Source: Devosia indica
GTDB lineage: Bacteria; Pseudomonadota; Alphaproteobacteria; Rhizobiales; Devosiaceae
Reading direction: 5' to 3'
Assembly: GCF_003056405.1 (NCBI RefSeq)
Contig: NZ_PYVZ01000008.1
Span: 1 to 64,000, forward strand
DNA: 64,000 bases
Shown: positions 1 through 8,917 of the stretch, one piece after another
How the letters are laid out: the number at the start of each line of letters is the position of its first letter
How positions within the stretch are numbered: the first letter of the stretch is position 1
Notes under the pieces: generated by a model
Told to the model about the DNA's origin: nothing
Database searches by the model: none
Seen by the model: the letters and a program-made list of their open reading frames with translations, nothing else
Made by a program: the position numbers and the translations under genes

Positions 1-120
1 CGCTCAATAACGCCATGTCGATCACTCCTGGATCCCCCGACCAACAGCCAGGGGACGATCAAAACATGGGTCATTTCTCAGTGAAAACTTCTGCCCCTAG
101 AGGGTCAGATCTCAGTGACA
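1..120. mobile_element. Putative IS21-family element end (scar)
   Basis: Two degenerate direct repeats of about 20 bases, both starting GGGTCA and containing CTCAGTGA, lie at 68-87 and 102-121. Arrays of such terminal repeats are typical of the ends of IS21-family elements. The second repeat ends in a CA at 119-120, directly against sequence that reads as the interior of a sugar permease. No transposase gene is visible because the window begins inside the presumed element. The family assignment is inference from the repeat pattern only. Confidence 0.45.
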
Positions 121-573
121 TTCAACACCCCTGGCATCGATGGCACGGATGCTTTCATCATGCTGATCGCCGCCCATGTCTGGGGAGGCATTCCGTTCAA
201 CTTCGTAATTCTCCTGGCCGGACTGCAGTCCATTCCCCGCACGATGCACCAGGCCGCCGCCATGGACGGTGCCAGCCCCTGGCGGCGCGTTTTCGATGTG
301 CAACTGCCACTGATCATGCCGCAGCTATTCCTGACCCTGGTGCTCGAATTCACCGAAAGCGTCACATCAGCTTTCGCCCTGGTCGACACAATGACCAAGG
401 GAGGACCGGGCGGAGCGACAACCCTGCTGGTCTACAAGATCTATGTGGATGGCTTTAACGGCTACGACCTGTCAGGCGCGGCCACACAGACGGCCCTCCT
501 GATGATCTTCGTCATCTTCCTGACCGGGGCGCAATTCGCCTTCCTCGGCCGCCGCATCAACTACGAGCGCTGA
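115..573 (+). pseudogene. ABC sugar-type permease (UgpA/MalF-like), 5'-truncated
   Basis: This is the C-terminal half of a binding-protein-dependent permease of the carbohydrate type. It carries the cytoplasmic EAA loop (AAAMDGASPW followed by LPLIMP) that contacts the ATPase, and the last membrane segments. About 150 residues remain where the family usually has about 290. In frame, a TGA lies at 82-84, and the only start upstream of the conserved part is a GTG at 115 inside the IS-like repeat, so the N-terminal membrane segments are missing. Genuine gene sequence probably resumes near 121. It ends 2 bases before the next permease, as in an intact operon. The importer is therefore probably non-functional unless another permease substitutes. 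The family is clear; the cause of truncation is inferred. Confidence 0.75.
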
Positions 574-575
574 AC

Positions 576-1493
576 ATGATAGAGAATGCGCGTTCCCTCA
601 ATATCGTCGCCGGCCTGATCCTGCTCACAGGCATGGTCTACATCCTGGCCCCGCTCTATCTGGCTCTTGCCACGGCCACCCAGTCCTATCAGTTCATGCT
701 GCGCAACGGCATCGTCTGGTATCCGGGCGACCAGTTGCTCGCCAATGTCGTGCGCATCTTCACCGAGACGCGCATTCCCCTGCAGATGGTCAACTCCCTC
801 ATCGTAGCGGTGCTCGACGCCCTGATTACCTGCGTGCTGTCATTCATCACGGCCTATGCACTTGTGTTCTTCCCGGTTCGCTGGGGCTCGGTGGTATTTG
901 CGCTGATCCTTGCCACAATCATGCTGCCGCTCGATATCCGGGTGATCACGACCTATCAGGTAGCGGCAAATATCTTTTCGCCGCTCAACGCCCTGTTCGA
1001 TAGCACCGGCCTCAATGGCCTGCTCGACAGTATGTTCGGGGTTCGGCTGGCGCTCGAGTGGAGTGTGCTCGACACCCATTTCGGCTTGATCGCACCCCTT
1101 GTAGCGCATGGCACAGGCACTTTCCTGTTCCGGCAGTTCTTTCTGGTCTTGCCCAAGGACCTGGTCAAGGCCGCGCGCATGGATGGCGCCGGCCCGCTCC
1201 GCTTTCTGATCGACATCCTGCTGCCTCTCTCCCGGCCCAGCTTTGCGGCACTCTTTGTCCTGACCTTCCTGAGCGGCTGGACGCAGTATCTCTGGCCATT
1301 GGTCGCCAGTTCGACCCCCGACATGCAGACTGCCGTCGTCGGCCTGGCCCGACTTTCGCCGGACTCGGACGGTGTCATGCCGGACTTTCCCCTGATCATG
1401 GCCGGAGCCGTGGTTGTATCAATTATCCCGCTCACCATGATTGCGTTGCTGCAGCGCTATCTCGTGCGCGGCCTGGTTCTCTCGGAGAAATAA
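576..1493 (+). CDS. ABC sugar-type permease (UgpE/MalG-like)
   Basis: Second inner-membrane permease of a carbohydrate-uptake ABC importer, 305 residues, a normal length for the MalG/UgpE family. It has about six hydrophobic segments and the EAA motif in the form KAARMDGAGPLRFLIDILLP near residue 205, the docking site for the ATPase. The ATG at 576 follows the truncated first permease by 2 bases, and the ATPase starts 1 base after this stop, so the three genes form one transcript. Neighbouring phosphodiesterase and phosphatase genes make a glycerol-phosphate or polyol-phosphate diester a plausible substrate, but nothing in this protein alone shows that. Confidence 0.88.
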   Translation: MIENARSLNIVAGLILLTGMVYILAPLYLALATATQSYQFMLRNGIVWYPGDQLLANVVRIFTETRIPLQMVNSLIVAVLDALITCVLSFITAYALVFFPVRWGSVVFALILATIMLPLDIRVITTYQVAANIFSPLNALFDSTGLNGLLDSMFGVRLALEWSVLDTHFGLIAPLVAHGTGTFLFRQFFLVLPKDLVKAARMDGAGPLRFLIDILLPLSRPSFAALFVLTFLSGWTQYLWPLVASSTPDMQTAVVGLARLSPDSDGVMPDFPLIMAGAVVVSIIPLTMIALLQRYLVRGLVLSEK

Positions 1494-1494
1494 G

Positions 1495-2607
1495 ATGTCT
1501 GCGATCGACTCCGCCATCCGCGCAGCCGCCACCTCCATCGTTCTCGATGGTGTCAGCAAGTCCTACGACAAGGGCGCCGAAGTCATCCCTCCACTCAGCG
1601 CGGAATTGCGCGCTGGCGAATTCACGGTGGTGCTTGGTCCCTCAGGCTGCGGCAAGTCCACCTTGTTGCAGATGATCGCCGGGCTGGAACGGGTGAGCGC
1701 CGGTGCTATCCGCTTCGGCTCACGCGAGGTGCACGAGCTTGAGCCCAAGCAGCGTGGCTGCGCCATGGTGTTTCAGAACTATGCGCTGTATCCTCATATG
1801 AGCGTCTTCGACAATATCGCTTATAGTCTCAAAGTCGCCGGAATGGCGCGCGCCGAGCGTCTGCAACGGGTCGAAGCCGCAGCAAGAATGCTGGCCCTGA
1901 CGGGCTTGCTGGGACGCAAACCCGGCCAGCTTTCAGGTGGCCAGCGACAGCGTGTTGCTATCGGTCGCGCGATTGTTCGAGAGCCGGGTATCTTGCTCTT
2001 TGACGAGCCCTTGTCCAACCTGGACGCACAATTGCGCCACGACATGCGCATTGAGCTGGCCGAGCTGCACCGGCGCATCGGCGCGACCACGGTCTTCGTT
2101 ACCCACGACCAGGTCGAGGCAATGACCTTGGCCGATCGCATCGTGATCCTCAACAAGGGCCGCATCGAGCAGTTCGATACGCCCCGGACCATCTATCACA
2201 AACCCGCGTCGGTCTTTGTCGCCCGTTTCATCGGGTCCCCTCCAATGAACATCCTGCCAGTGCAGGGTGACGGTTCCACACTGCGGCTGGCCAGCGGCGA
2301 GGTCCTGGCCCGATCCTCACTCAAGGGAAGCTATCAGCTGGGCATACGGCCCGAAGACATCCAGATCAACAACGGGCCGCTCCAGGTCAAACTGCGCTAC
2401 CGTGAGGAACTGGGCTCCCATTCTGTTCTGGCCGTCGAAATCGCCGGTAATCTGATCCGCATCTCGACCCCGTTCGGCTCTGACATTGGCAGTCGCGATA
2501 CGTTTGCGGTGAATTTCCCGCCCGAGCGCCTGCATCTGTTCGATGCAGGCGATGGCCGCGCCATCCCTTACGCCTTCACTCGGGCCAAAGCGCTCGCCGA
2601 CGCCTGA
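1495..2607 (+). CDS. ABC importer ATPase (UgpC/MalK-like)
   Basis: ATP-hydrolysing subunit of the importer, 370 residues, the usual size for MalK/UgpC proteins with a C-terminal regulatory OB-fold (TOBE) domain. Visible motifs are Walker A GPSGCGKST, Q-loop in VFQNYALYPHM, signature LSGGQRQR, Walker B LLFDEP followed by the D-loop SNLD, and the switch histidine in VTHD. Residues from about 235 onward form the TOBE part (IGSPPMN, then GIRPEDI). The ATG at 1495 lies 1 base after the permease stop and is preferred to an in-frame upstream start at 1441 inside the permease gene. Family certain, substrate unknown. Confidence 0.92.
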   Translation: MSAIDSAIRAAATSIVLDGVSKSYDKGAEVIPPLSAELRAGEFTVVLGPSGCGKSTLLQMIAGLERVSAGAIRFGSREVHELEPKQRGCAMVFQNYALYPHMSVFDNIAYSLKVAGMARAERLQRVEAAARMLALTGLLGRKPGQLSGGQRQRVAIGRAIVREPGILLFDEPLSNLDAQLRHDMRIELAELHRRIGATTVFVTHDQVEAMTLADRIVILNKGRIEQFDTPRTIYHKPASVFVARFIGSPPMNILPVQGDGSTLRLASGEVLARSSLKGSYQLGIRPEDIQINNGPLQVKLRYREELGSHSVLAVEIAGNLIRISTPFGSDIGSRDTFAVNFPPERLHLFDAGDGRAIPYAFTRAKALADA

Positions 2608-2657
2608 TCTTCTCCATTTCCCGCTGTTTGCGACACCTTCCAAGAAAGACAAGAACA

Positions 2658-3485
2658 ATGAGCTATATCGACTTTGTCAGCGATCCGACGCGCCGCTGTG
2701 CAATTGTGGCCCACCGCGGCGCCTGGCACGGCGCCCCGGAAAACAGTCTGGCGGCTATTGAGAATGCGATCCGGATCGGGGCCGACATTGTTGAAATCGA
2801 CGTGCGCAAGAGTGCCGATGGCATACTTTTCCTGATGCATGACGAAACCCTGTTGCGCATGGCCGGCATCGACCGCGAAGCCGAGAGCATGACCATGGCC
2901 GAACTGCAGGAAATAGCCCTGCGGGCCGACGATGGCGGCGAAGACAATCCCCTGACCGATCAACGCATTCCCACGCTGTCCCAGTCGCTTGAGGCCATCC
3001 GCGGCCGTATCTTTGCCGACCTGGACCTCAAGGACCGCTCACTGTTTCCCGAGGTCGCCGCCTGTGTGCGAGATCTGAACGCCACCGCCTATGTGGATCT
3101 CAAGACCACGGTAATGACGCCTGAGCACGTGGCCTGGGTGCGCGCCCAAGACATCCCGGACCTGCCCTTCATGGCCATGTCCACCTTCACCAGGCAGGAG
3201 ACCTCCAGCACCCTGGCCGTGCTTGCCGAACTCCGGCCCTTTATGAGCGAGATCCGCTTTGATGCCATCGACACCATTGCTGACAATCGCGAGGCCTTTC
3301 AGCGCGCGGGCATGGCCCTGTGGAAGAACACGCTTGATCAGGCCAATAGCGGCACCTGGACCGACACGGCCGCGCTGGCCGACCCGGACAAGATATGGGG
3401 CCGCCTGATCAACGCAGGCATCAGCGCCATCCAGACCGATCAGCCGGAAGCCCTCAAGACCTATCTTGAGGAACGAGCCGCGTGA
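2658..3485 (+). CDS. Glycerophosphodiester phosphodiesterase family protein
   Basis: Predicted to hydrolyse a glycerophosphodiester to an alcohol and glycerol-3-phosphate. The 275-residue protein has the GDPD signature: HRG at 19-21 followed by PEN at 27-29, metal-binding EID at 47-49 and the catalytic HDE at 61-63. No signal peptide is seen, so it should act in the cytoplasm on imported substrate, as UgpQ does next to UgpAEC. The ATG at 2658 is chosen because AAGAAAGACAAGAAC precedes it; an in-frame start at 2628 would add ten unconserved residues. It overlaps the next gene by 4 bases (GTGA). Confidence 0.85.
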   Translation: MSYIDFVSDPTRRCAIVAHRGAWHGAPENSLAAIENAIRIGADIVEIDVRKSADGILFLMHDETLLRMAGIDREAESMTMAELQEIALRADDGGEDNPLTDQRIPTLSQSLEAIRGRIFADLDLKDRSLFPEVAACVRDLNATAYVDLKTTVMTPEHVAWVRAQDIPDLPFMAMSTFTRQETSSTLAVLAELRPFMSEIRFDAIDTIADNREAFQRAGMALWKNTLDQANSGTWTDTAALADPDKIWGRLINAGISAIQTDQPEALKTYLEERAA

Positions 3486-4312
3486 ACGAAATTTCCGATG
3501 ATCAGATGATTGCCCTGATGCAGGCGATGCGCACCGTGGCGCAGGCTGAAATAATGCCGCGATTTCATGCGCTTTCTGCAACATCGATCAGAACAAAGAC
3601 AGCCGATGATGACCTGGTAACGGATGCTGACATCTGTGCCGAGGCGGCTTTGGCAAGACAGCTGGAAACGATACTGGGAGATATTGCGATAGTAGGGGAG
3701 GAGGCGGTTTCAAGTGATCGGACGGTCCTTGAGCATCTCCGGGGCCATTCACCTGTTGCGATCATCGATCCGGTCGATGGCACCTGGAACTTTGCCCACG
3801 GGGTCCCCCTGTTCGGTTCGATCCTTGCCATTGTCGCGGGCGGCCAAACCATCGCCGGCCTGATTCATTATCCGTGCTTGGACGACTTCCTGGTCGCCCG
3901 TCCTGGGAGAGGAGCGTGGCATGTCGGTGCTGGCGGCAAGCCAACCCGCATTGCCGTTGCGGTCCCCTCGCCGACCAGCAACATGCACGGCTTCGTGCCC
4001 CTCCATATGTATCCGGCGGAGCTTCAGTCTCGGATTGCACCGCGCCTTGGAGCCTTTGCGCGCACCACCACCTGGCGGTGTTCCGCTTTCGAATACCGCA
4101 TGCTGGCGACAGGAGCGATGAGCTTCTGCGCCAATGCAGGCCTGGCCCCATGGGATCACGCAGCCGGTGCCTTGATTCATGCCGAGGCTGGAGGCTACGC
4201 TGCTTTGCTCACCCAAGAGCCCTATTGCCCAACCATTCTCAATGGCATCTTGCTTGCAGCGCCAGATCGGGAAAGCTGGAAGCAAATAAGAACGGCGCTC
4301 TTTGAGATGTAG
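3482..4312 (+). CDS. Inositol monophosphatase family protein
   Basis: A 276-residue member of the IMPase/CysQ/FBPase superfamily, expected to remove phosphate from a sugar or polyol phosphate with Mg2+. Metal ligands are recognisable: GEEA around 72-75, the DPVDGTWNF block at 96-104 and WDHAAG near 220 with AEAGG behind it. It starts with a GTG that overlaps the phosphodiesterase stop by 4 bases, indicating translational coupling. With the upstream phosphodiesterase this suggests import of a phosphodiester followed by stepwise dephosphorylation; the exact substrate is not deducible. An IS3-like relic begins immediately downstream. Confidence 0.85.
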   Translation: MNEISDDQMIALMQAMRTVAQAEIMPRFHALSATSIRTKTADDDLVTDADICAEAALARQLETILGDIAIVGEEAVSSDRTVLEHLRGHSPVAIIDPVDGTWNFAHGVPLFGSILAIVAGGQTIAGLIHYPCLDDFLVARPGRGAWHVGAGGKPTRIAVAVPSPTSNMHGFVPLHMYPAELQSRIAPRLGAFARTTTWRCSAFEYRMLATGAMSFCANAGLAPWDHAAGALIHAEAGGYAALLTQEPYCPTILNGILLAAPDRESWKQIRTALFEM

Positions 4313-4652
4313 ATGCCATCGGGCAGGCATACGCGCGACAGCCTCTGGCCAGCACGGCTTGAGCGCATCCTACACGGGGTCCGAAACTGTCTGGGCGAGC
4401 GGACGGTTTCCGAAAGGTGGCCAAGGCCGGCCAAACGGCCGCAATGGCCCGCGTCGAGGTGTCGGCGCGGCATCTGCCATGACAATGCCGTGGTCGAAAG
4501 CTTCTTCAACCTGCTCAAGTGCGAGAGGATCACCCGCCGCACCCGTCGAACCCGGAACCAAGCACGTCCGCGACCGCAGGCGCTCGCCCATTGAGTTCGA
4601 ACGGCGACACCAGGCCTAGCCCCGTAGGTGTCTACAGGACGCGGGGCTATTC
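4313..4652 (+). mobile_element. IS3-family insertion sequence remnant
   Basis: A decayed 3' part of an IS3-family orfB (DDE integrase) is readable around 4476-4570. The motif CHDNAVVESFF, then LLKCERI and RTRRTRNQ, matches the region around the catalytic glutamate. In another frame SPIEFERRHQA follows directly and is the normal C-terminus (LSPxEFE), so the intervening stretch is deleted and frameshifted. The sequence GTGTCTACAGGACGCGGGGC at 4628-4647 resembles an IS3 right terminal repeat. No left end and no orfA are seen. It is non-functional. Confidence 0.7.
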
Positions 4653-4971
4653 GCTGGCCGAGGCCAGGATACCAGTCGGCACAGGGCAGGATGACAACAA
4701 CGACCATCAACCGCATTTGTCGCTGGGCAGTTTCGCGCCCAGCGAATCCGCCAGCAATCTGGCACTGGAAAAACGGTCGGATTGGCGCCAGACGTCAACT
4801 CGAGGACCAACCGTAAGACCGGCGGGAACTTGGTGCGCGTGTCAACACCTGCATCATCACTCCCGTCGAGCGGTACAGCCGGTTGCCGCCCATTGGTAGC
4901 CGGCACACTCCAGGTTTGCTGGCCGCCCAATCGAGGTCTCGAAGGAAGCCAAGCAATCCTTTCACTTGTCC
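4653..4971. other. No gene seen between IS remnant and sulfatase
   Basis: About 320 bases lie between the IS3-like terminus and the stop codon of the leftward sulfatase. Open frames here are short, lack ribosome-binding sites and show no recognisable family. It may be debris linked to the insertion event. Confidence 0.5.
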
Positions 4972-6243
4972 CTAGCGGCCTTGCTCAAGTCTGAAATGCG
5001 CGGGCGGGGTCCAGTCCGGGTCGAGAAGCGGGTCATTGGTCGCGACCATCCATGCCTGCAGACGACCATCGAGCCCGTCGACGATTTCGGCGCAATCTGC
5101 ATCATCCACCCGATTCCGCCTCTCGAGCGGATCGAGTATGACATTGTAAAGCGCCCGCTCGGCCGGCGGGTAGGTAGCCCAGCCATGACGGAGATAGAGC
5201 GTTTTGGCGTCGCCATCGTCTACATTGGCCAGAACGGGCGAGCCGGCACCATCGAAGCGCTTGATGTAGAGCCACTCCTGTGTGCGGATGGCGCGCATTG
5301 GTTCGGCGGCCGCGTGGCAGGTCACCTCAGCGAAAACTTCGCTGTGAATCTCCTTGGTGGCACCGACAACCAGAGGGAGCAGGCTTTCGCCGCGCAGCCA
5401 GGCGGGCCTGGCAAGGCCGAGAATATCCATCAGCGTGGGGAAGATGTCGATCTGGGAGACCAGTGCGTCCACGATCCTGCCGCCGGAAAACCCCGAGGGA
5501 CCGCGCATGATCAGGGCAACGCCGGTGCCCGCATCGTTGAGATTGCCTTTGGCTTCCGGCCAGGGGAGCCCGTGGTCGGTTGTGAAGATCACCAAGGTCT
5601 CTGAATCGAGGCCTGATGCGGCCAGAGCGGCCAGCACCTGTCCAACCGCATCGTCGACGCTGCGCAGACTGGTGTGCAGCCTTGCCGTGTCGGCGCGCAC
5701 GTCGGCGGTGTCTGGGTAGCCTGGTGGCGGAGCGAGATAGCGCGGATCATCCGCCGGGTCGGCATCGGGGTAGACCCGGTGAGTCTCGAAGAAGCCGACG
5801 CTGAGAAAAAATGGCTTGCCGGATGTGCGGTTAGCCAACCACGCGGCCGCCGCAGGCCCGACATCCCGAGCATGGTTGGCGCCCAGATTGATGACCTCGC
5901 CATAGCCGAGAGCGCCCAGTTCATCTTGCGGGGCTACGTGCTGGAGGCCGACAAGAGCGCAATCAAAGCCCGCAGCACCCAGGATATTGGCAAGGTGCTG
6001 ACGTGGATCGGTGAGGCGCGCACCGCGATGGACAAGGCCGATCATGCCCGTTTCATGAGGCCAGTTGCCAGTGAGCAGGGCTGCGCGGCTTGGGCTACAG
6101 GTGGGGGCGGCCGAATGCGCCTTGCGAAACAGCACCCCCTCTCGGGCAAGACCGGCAAGATTCGGGGTGGGCACGGCATGGCCATAAGGGGAGACAAAAC
6201 GGCCGGTGTCGTGGGTATGGATATAGATGATGTTCAGGCCCAA
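4972..6243 (-). CDS. Sulfatase (sulfamidase/SGSH-like, formylglycine type)
   Basis: Type I sulfatase of 423 residues, hydrolysing a sulfate ester or N-sulfate. Features in order: metal-binding HTHDTGRF near 9-16 in place of the common DD pair, the formylglycine motif CSPSR at 49-53 with C49 the residue to be modified, the LLTG that follows it, FFETHR in the middle and TTDHG before the C-terminal domain. The sequence DPLERRN near the end and overall spacing resemble N-sulfoglucosamine sulfohydrolase. I place the start at the TTG at 6243 because GGAGG lies 5 bases upstream and MGLNIIYIHTH opens the fold; the ATG at 6354 would add 37 unconserved residues. No signal peptide is seen. It lies 58 bases behind the solute-binding gene and near the formylglycine-generating enzyme it needs. 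Confidence 0.86.
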   Translation of the reverse strand: MGLNIIYIHTHDTGRFVSPYGHAVPTPNLAGLAREGVLFRKAHSAAPTCSPSRAALLTGNWPHETGMIGLVHRGARLTDPRQHLANILGAAGFDCALVGLQHVAPQDELGALGYGEVINLGANHARDVGPAAAAWLANRTSGKPFFLSVGFFETHRVYPDADPADDPRYLAPPPGYPDTADVRADTARLHTSLRSVDDAVGQVLAALAASGLDSETLVIFTTDHGLPWPEAKGNLNDAGTGVALIMRGPSGFSGGRIVDALVSQIDIFPTLMDILGLARPAWLRGESLLPLVVGATKEIHSEVFAEVTCHAAAEPMRAIRTQEWLYIKRFDGAGSPVLANVDDGDAKTLYLRHGWATYPPAERALYNVILDPLERRNRVDDADCAEIVDGLDGRLQAWMVATNDPLLDPDWTPPAHFRLEQGR

Positions 6244-6301
6244 AATGGCCTCCAGAAGATGAGGGTGCGAATGTATCCTTCGCACCGCCTTGGTTGATTG
6301 A

Positions 6302-7585
6302 TCAGCCTGCGCGCTCCAACGCCTCTTGAGCGGCAGCAATGAAATCGGCAGCAACGGCTTCTGGCGGCCTCACGCCGAAGGCTGCTTCCTGCGCTGCGAA
6401 TGCGAGAAGGGACTCGTTGATCTCGCCGCCCCCGCTTGGTGATTGCGGCGGCGGCGGGCTCAAGAGTGGTTCAAGCCCCCCCACATAGGTCACTGCTGCG
6501 CGGGCAGAGTCCTCGAGCATGCCGGCAATGCCGTCGCGAACGGCAGCCGAGGGAGGAATGCCTCGTTCCGCGTTTAGGATCGTGTTGGCCTCGACATCAT
6601 TGACGAAGAAATTGATGAAGCGCGCGGCATCAGCCTTGCGGGACGAGGTGCTGCTGATTGAGAAGAACATGGACGGGCGGCGATAATAGCCACCCGGTGC
6701 ATCGAGGGAGATGCGCGGGAAATTGGTCAGCACCAGAGGCGAAGTGGTGAGCGCCTGATAGGCCGACATGAGATTGGAGAACTCTGCCATAGTGGCACTC
6801 TTGCCCATGATCAGCGGCGATGTGCCGGGCCCCTCCATCATGGCCTGCACTTCGGGGGAAACGCATACGCCGGCATCCCGAAAGCCTTTCCACAGGTTCA
6901 GCCAGCCAGCCATGTCGGCGGCGTCGAAGCCGAGTTCGCCGTCGGAGGTGTAAAGCGCCTTTGACTGTTGGCGCAGCCAGTTCTCAAGCGCCGCCCAGGA
7001 TCCCGACCTGTCATCGGTGACGGCTTGAGCAACGCCGGCGCTCTTGAAGCTTTCGGCAATTGCATAGAGATCGTCCAGCGTAGTCTGCGGACCAGGAATG
7101 TCGACGCCGGCGGCTTCGAAAGGCGTGGTGTCGACTATCATGCCGAATGCGTTGGAGCCCAGGCTCACTGCATAAAGCGTGTCATTCACTTTGCCGGCTT
7201 CGACCTGGTCCTGATCGAATTGGGCAAAATCGAGCTCTTTGCCGATGAACTCGTCAAGCGGGGCAATGGCGCCGCGGCTTGCGTATTCAGCGATGTAGCG
7301 GCCGGCTCCATCCATTTGCACCACGTCGGGCGCGGTACCGGCGGCAGTCTGGGTCGCCAGCTTCGGCCAATAATCGGCAAAAGCCAGAAATTCGCCGGCC
7401 ATGGCGATCCCCATGTCTTCACCAAAGGCATCCATTACCTTGAAGGTGCGATCAGCGCGGTCTTGGTTGCCCCAGAAAATAACGCGCAACTGCTCGTCCT
7501 GCGCCAGGATGGGTGACAGCCAAGTCGAAGCCATCAGTGCCGAGCCGCCGAGCAGGAGCTGGCGGCGGTTCAAGTTGAGATACAT
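6302..7585 (-). CDS. Extracellular solute-binding protein, family 1
   Basis: Periplasmic binding protein of a carbohydrate-type ABC importer, 427 residues. The N-terminus carries a twin-arginine-like signal (NRRQLLLGGSALMAS, cleavage after ILAQ). The mature part has the usual family-1 layout, with TAAGTAPDVVQMDGAG early and a C-terminal proline/glycine-rich insert (LLSPPPPQSPSGGG). The ATG at 7585 is preferred because GAGGAGGATAATGAC precedes it. No permease lies beside it on this strand. The natural partner is the UgpAEC-like importer at 115-2607, now cut off by IS scars, or a system elsewhere. Co-transcribed with the sulfatase, so a sulfated glycan or sugar is a reasonable guess. Confidence 0.85.
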   Translation of the reverse strand: MYLNLNRRQLLLGGSALMASTWLSPILAQDEQLRVIFWGNQDRADRTFKVMDAFGEDMGIAMAGEFLAFADYWPKLATQTAAGTAPDVVQMDGAGRYIAEYASRGAIAPLDEFIGKELDFAQFDQDQVEAGKVNDTLYAVSLGSNAFGMIVDTTPFEAAGVDIPGPQTTLDDLYAIAESFKSAGVAQAVTDDRSGSWAALENWLRQQSKALYTSDGELGFDAADMAGWLNLWKGFRDAGVCVSPEVQAMMEGPGTSPLIMGKSATMAEFSNLMSAYQALTTSPLVLTNFPRISLDAPGGYYRRPSMFFSISSTSSRKADAARFINFFVNDVEANTILNAERGIPPSAAVRDGIAGMLEDSARAAVTYVGGLEPLLSPPPPQSPSGGGEINESLLAFAAQEAAFGVRPPEAVAADFIAAAQEALERAG

Positions 7586-7777
7586 GTCATTATCCTCCTC
7601 GTGTGGTCCATTCACGACGGCAGCTCTTGCTTGCAGCAATGCGCCATCGACCGCCCGCACAAGCGGATGGCGTAAGCCACTGCTGGTTGTCAGAGGAGCG
7701 TGTCCGCTCAAGCGCTTCTGCCGGTGAGACCAAACCGGTCTGTGGCGCTGTACAGGGCCAGATAATCACGCCCATGG

Positions 7778-7799
7778 TCATTTGAAAAATATGAAATGA
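7778..7799. promoter_or_regulatory. Candidate LysR-type operator between divergent genes
   Basis: The inverted repeat TCATTT-N10-AAATGA occupies 7778-7799, in the intergenic space between the solute-binding gene (start 7585, leftward) and lysR (start 7839, rightward). Position and dyad shape fit a LysR-family site controlling both directions. Binding is inferred. Confidence 0.4.
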
Positions 7800-7838
7800 T
7801 GCTAAGAAAATAGATGGCATCTATAAAGGAGCACTTCG

Positions 7839-8819
7839 ATGGATCGAGCTCTGCGACAGTTCTTGGCGATTGCCGAAGCTGGGAGCATGACGGCAGCGGC
7901 GCGCGTGCTCAACGTGACGCAGCCGACACTGACGGTGAACATGCAGAAGCTCGAACAGGAGATAGGTCTGCCTTTGCTGCGCCGCACGTCAGAAGGAGTC
8001 CGGTTGACCAGCTACGGCGAGATGTTGTGCGCAAATGTCCGAATGATGCAGCGAATCTACGACAACGCACTGATCAATCTCAAAGATGAACGGGAACGCA
8101 GCGAGGAAGGTATCGCGCTGGCTTGCGGCAATACCTGGTGGACGCTTTTCGTGCATAGCGTGGTCAAGGCATACCGGGTGGATCACCCGACCGCACCCAT
8201 TCGAGTGAACCTGGGTGACCAGATTGAATGCATGGAGCAATTGCTGGCCGGCGATATCAGTCTTTTCGTGTCCTATCGCTTCGATGGCCTGAGGGCTACG
8301 ACTGGAGCCAAGTTCATTCCCCTCAGCCACTCGCCAACTGGATACTTTGTACGCCCCGGTCATCCTCTGCTCGGATGCCCCCGAAGCCGGAACGAAATCT
8401 TTGCTTATCCCCGGGCCGCTCCCGCGACCCCTCAGAACCGCTACCGCGCATTCATCAATGACTCGGAACGGCTGGAGACTATTGCAAGCGCCTTTGTTGC
8501 ATCGCGCTATGCCTTTGCATCCAATTCGTTGACGGCGTGTATCGATTATGTCCGTGATAGTGATGCTGTGCTGCACTTCACCCAGCACCTGAACAAGGAG
8601 ATCGGCAAACGAGGCCTGGCGGAGGTGCAACAATCCGACGAACCAGTGTTCAAGCCCATGGGAATTTATCTGCTCGCCGATCGCGCGGAAGATCCTAAGA
8701 TTGCTGACTTGGTTGAACGCATAACGTCCGCTGCCGCAGCAGTCATGCCCAGGTTATCCGACAGCGGCGGTACCGGAGCGCCGATCGATAAAGTGTCCAT
8801 GAGCAGCTTTTCGAGATGA
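7839..8819 (+). CDS. LysR-family transcriptional regulator (sulfatase locus)
   Basis: A 326-residue LysR regulator. The winged helix-turn-helix covers roughly residues 3-62 (RALRQFLAIAEAGSMTAAAR, then VTQPTLTVNMQKLEQEIGLPLLRR). The effector-binding domain follows from about 95 to 300. The ATG at 7839 has AAAGGAG eight bases upstream. It is divergent from the solute-binding/sulfatase pair and 98 bases upstream of the formylglycine-generating enzyme, so it probably controls sulfatase, its transporter component and its maturation enzyme together. The effector is unknown; a desulfated product or the sulfated substrate is likely. Confidence 0.9.
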   Translation: MDRALRQFLAIAEAGSMTAAARVLNVTQPTLTVNMQKLEQEIGLPLLRRTSEGVRLTSYGEMLCANVRMMQRIYDNALINLKDERERSEEGIALACGNTWWTLFVHSVVKAYRVDHPTAPIRVNLGDQIECMEQLLAGDISLFVSYRFDGLRATTGAKFIPLSHSPTGYFVRPGHPLLGCPRSRNEIFAYPRAAPATPQNRYRAFINDSERLETIASAFVASRYAFASNSLTACIDYVRDSDAVLHFTQHLNKEIGKRGLAEVQQSDEPVFKPMGIYLLADRAEDPKIADLVERITSAAAAVMPRLSDSGGTGAPIDKVSMSSFSR

Positions 8820-8917
8820 CGCACGCCATGAGTCGGTCGCGAACTCTGCCGGTTGACGACATGGCCGAGCTTGATAGCTGGGCTGGGCACCAGAGACTGC
8901 AAAAATAGGAGACAACT

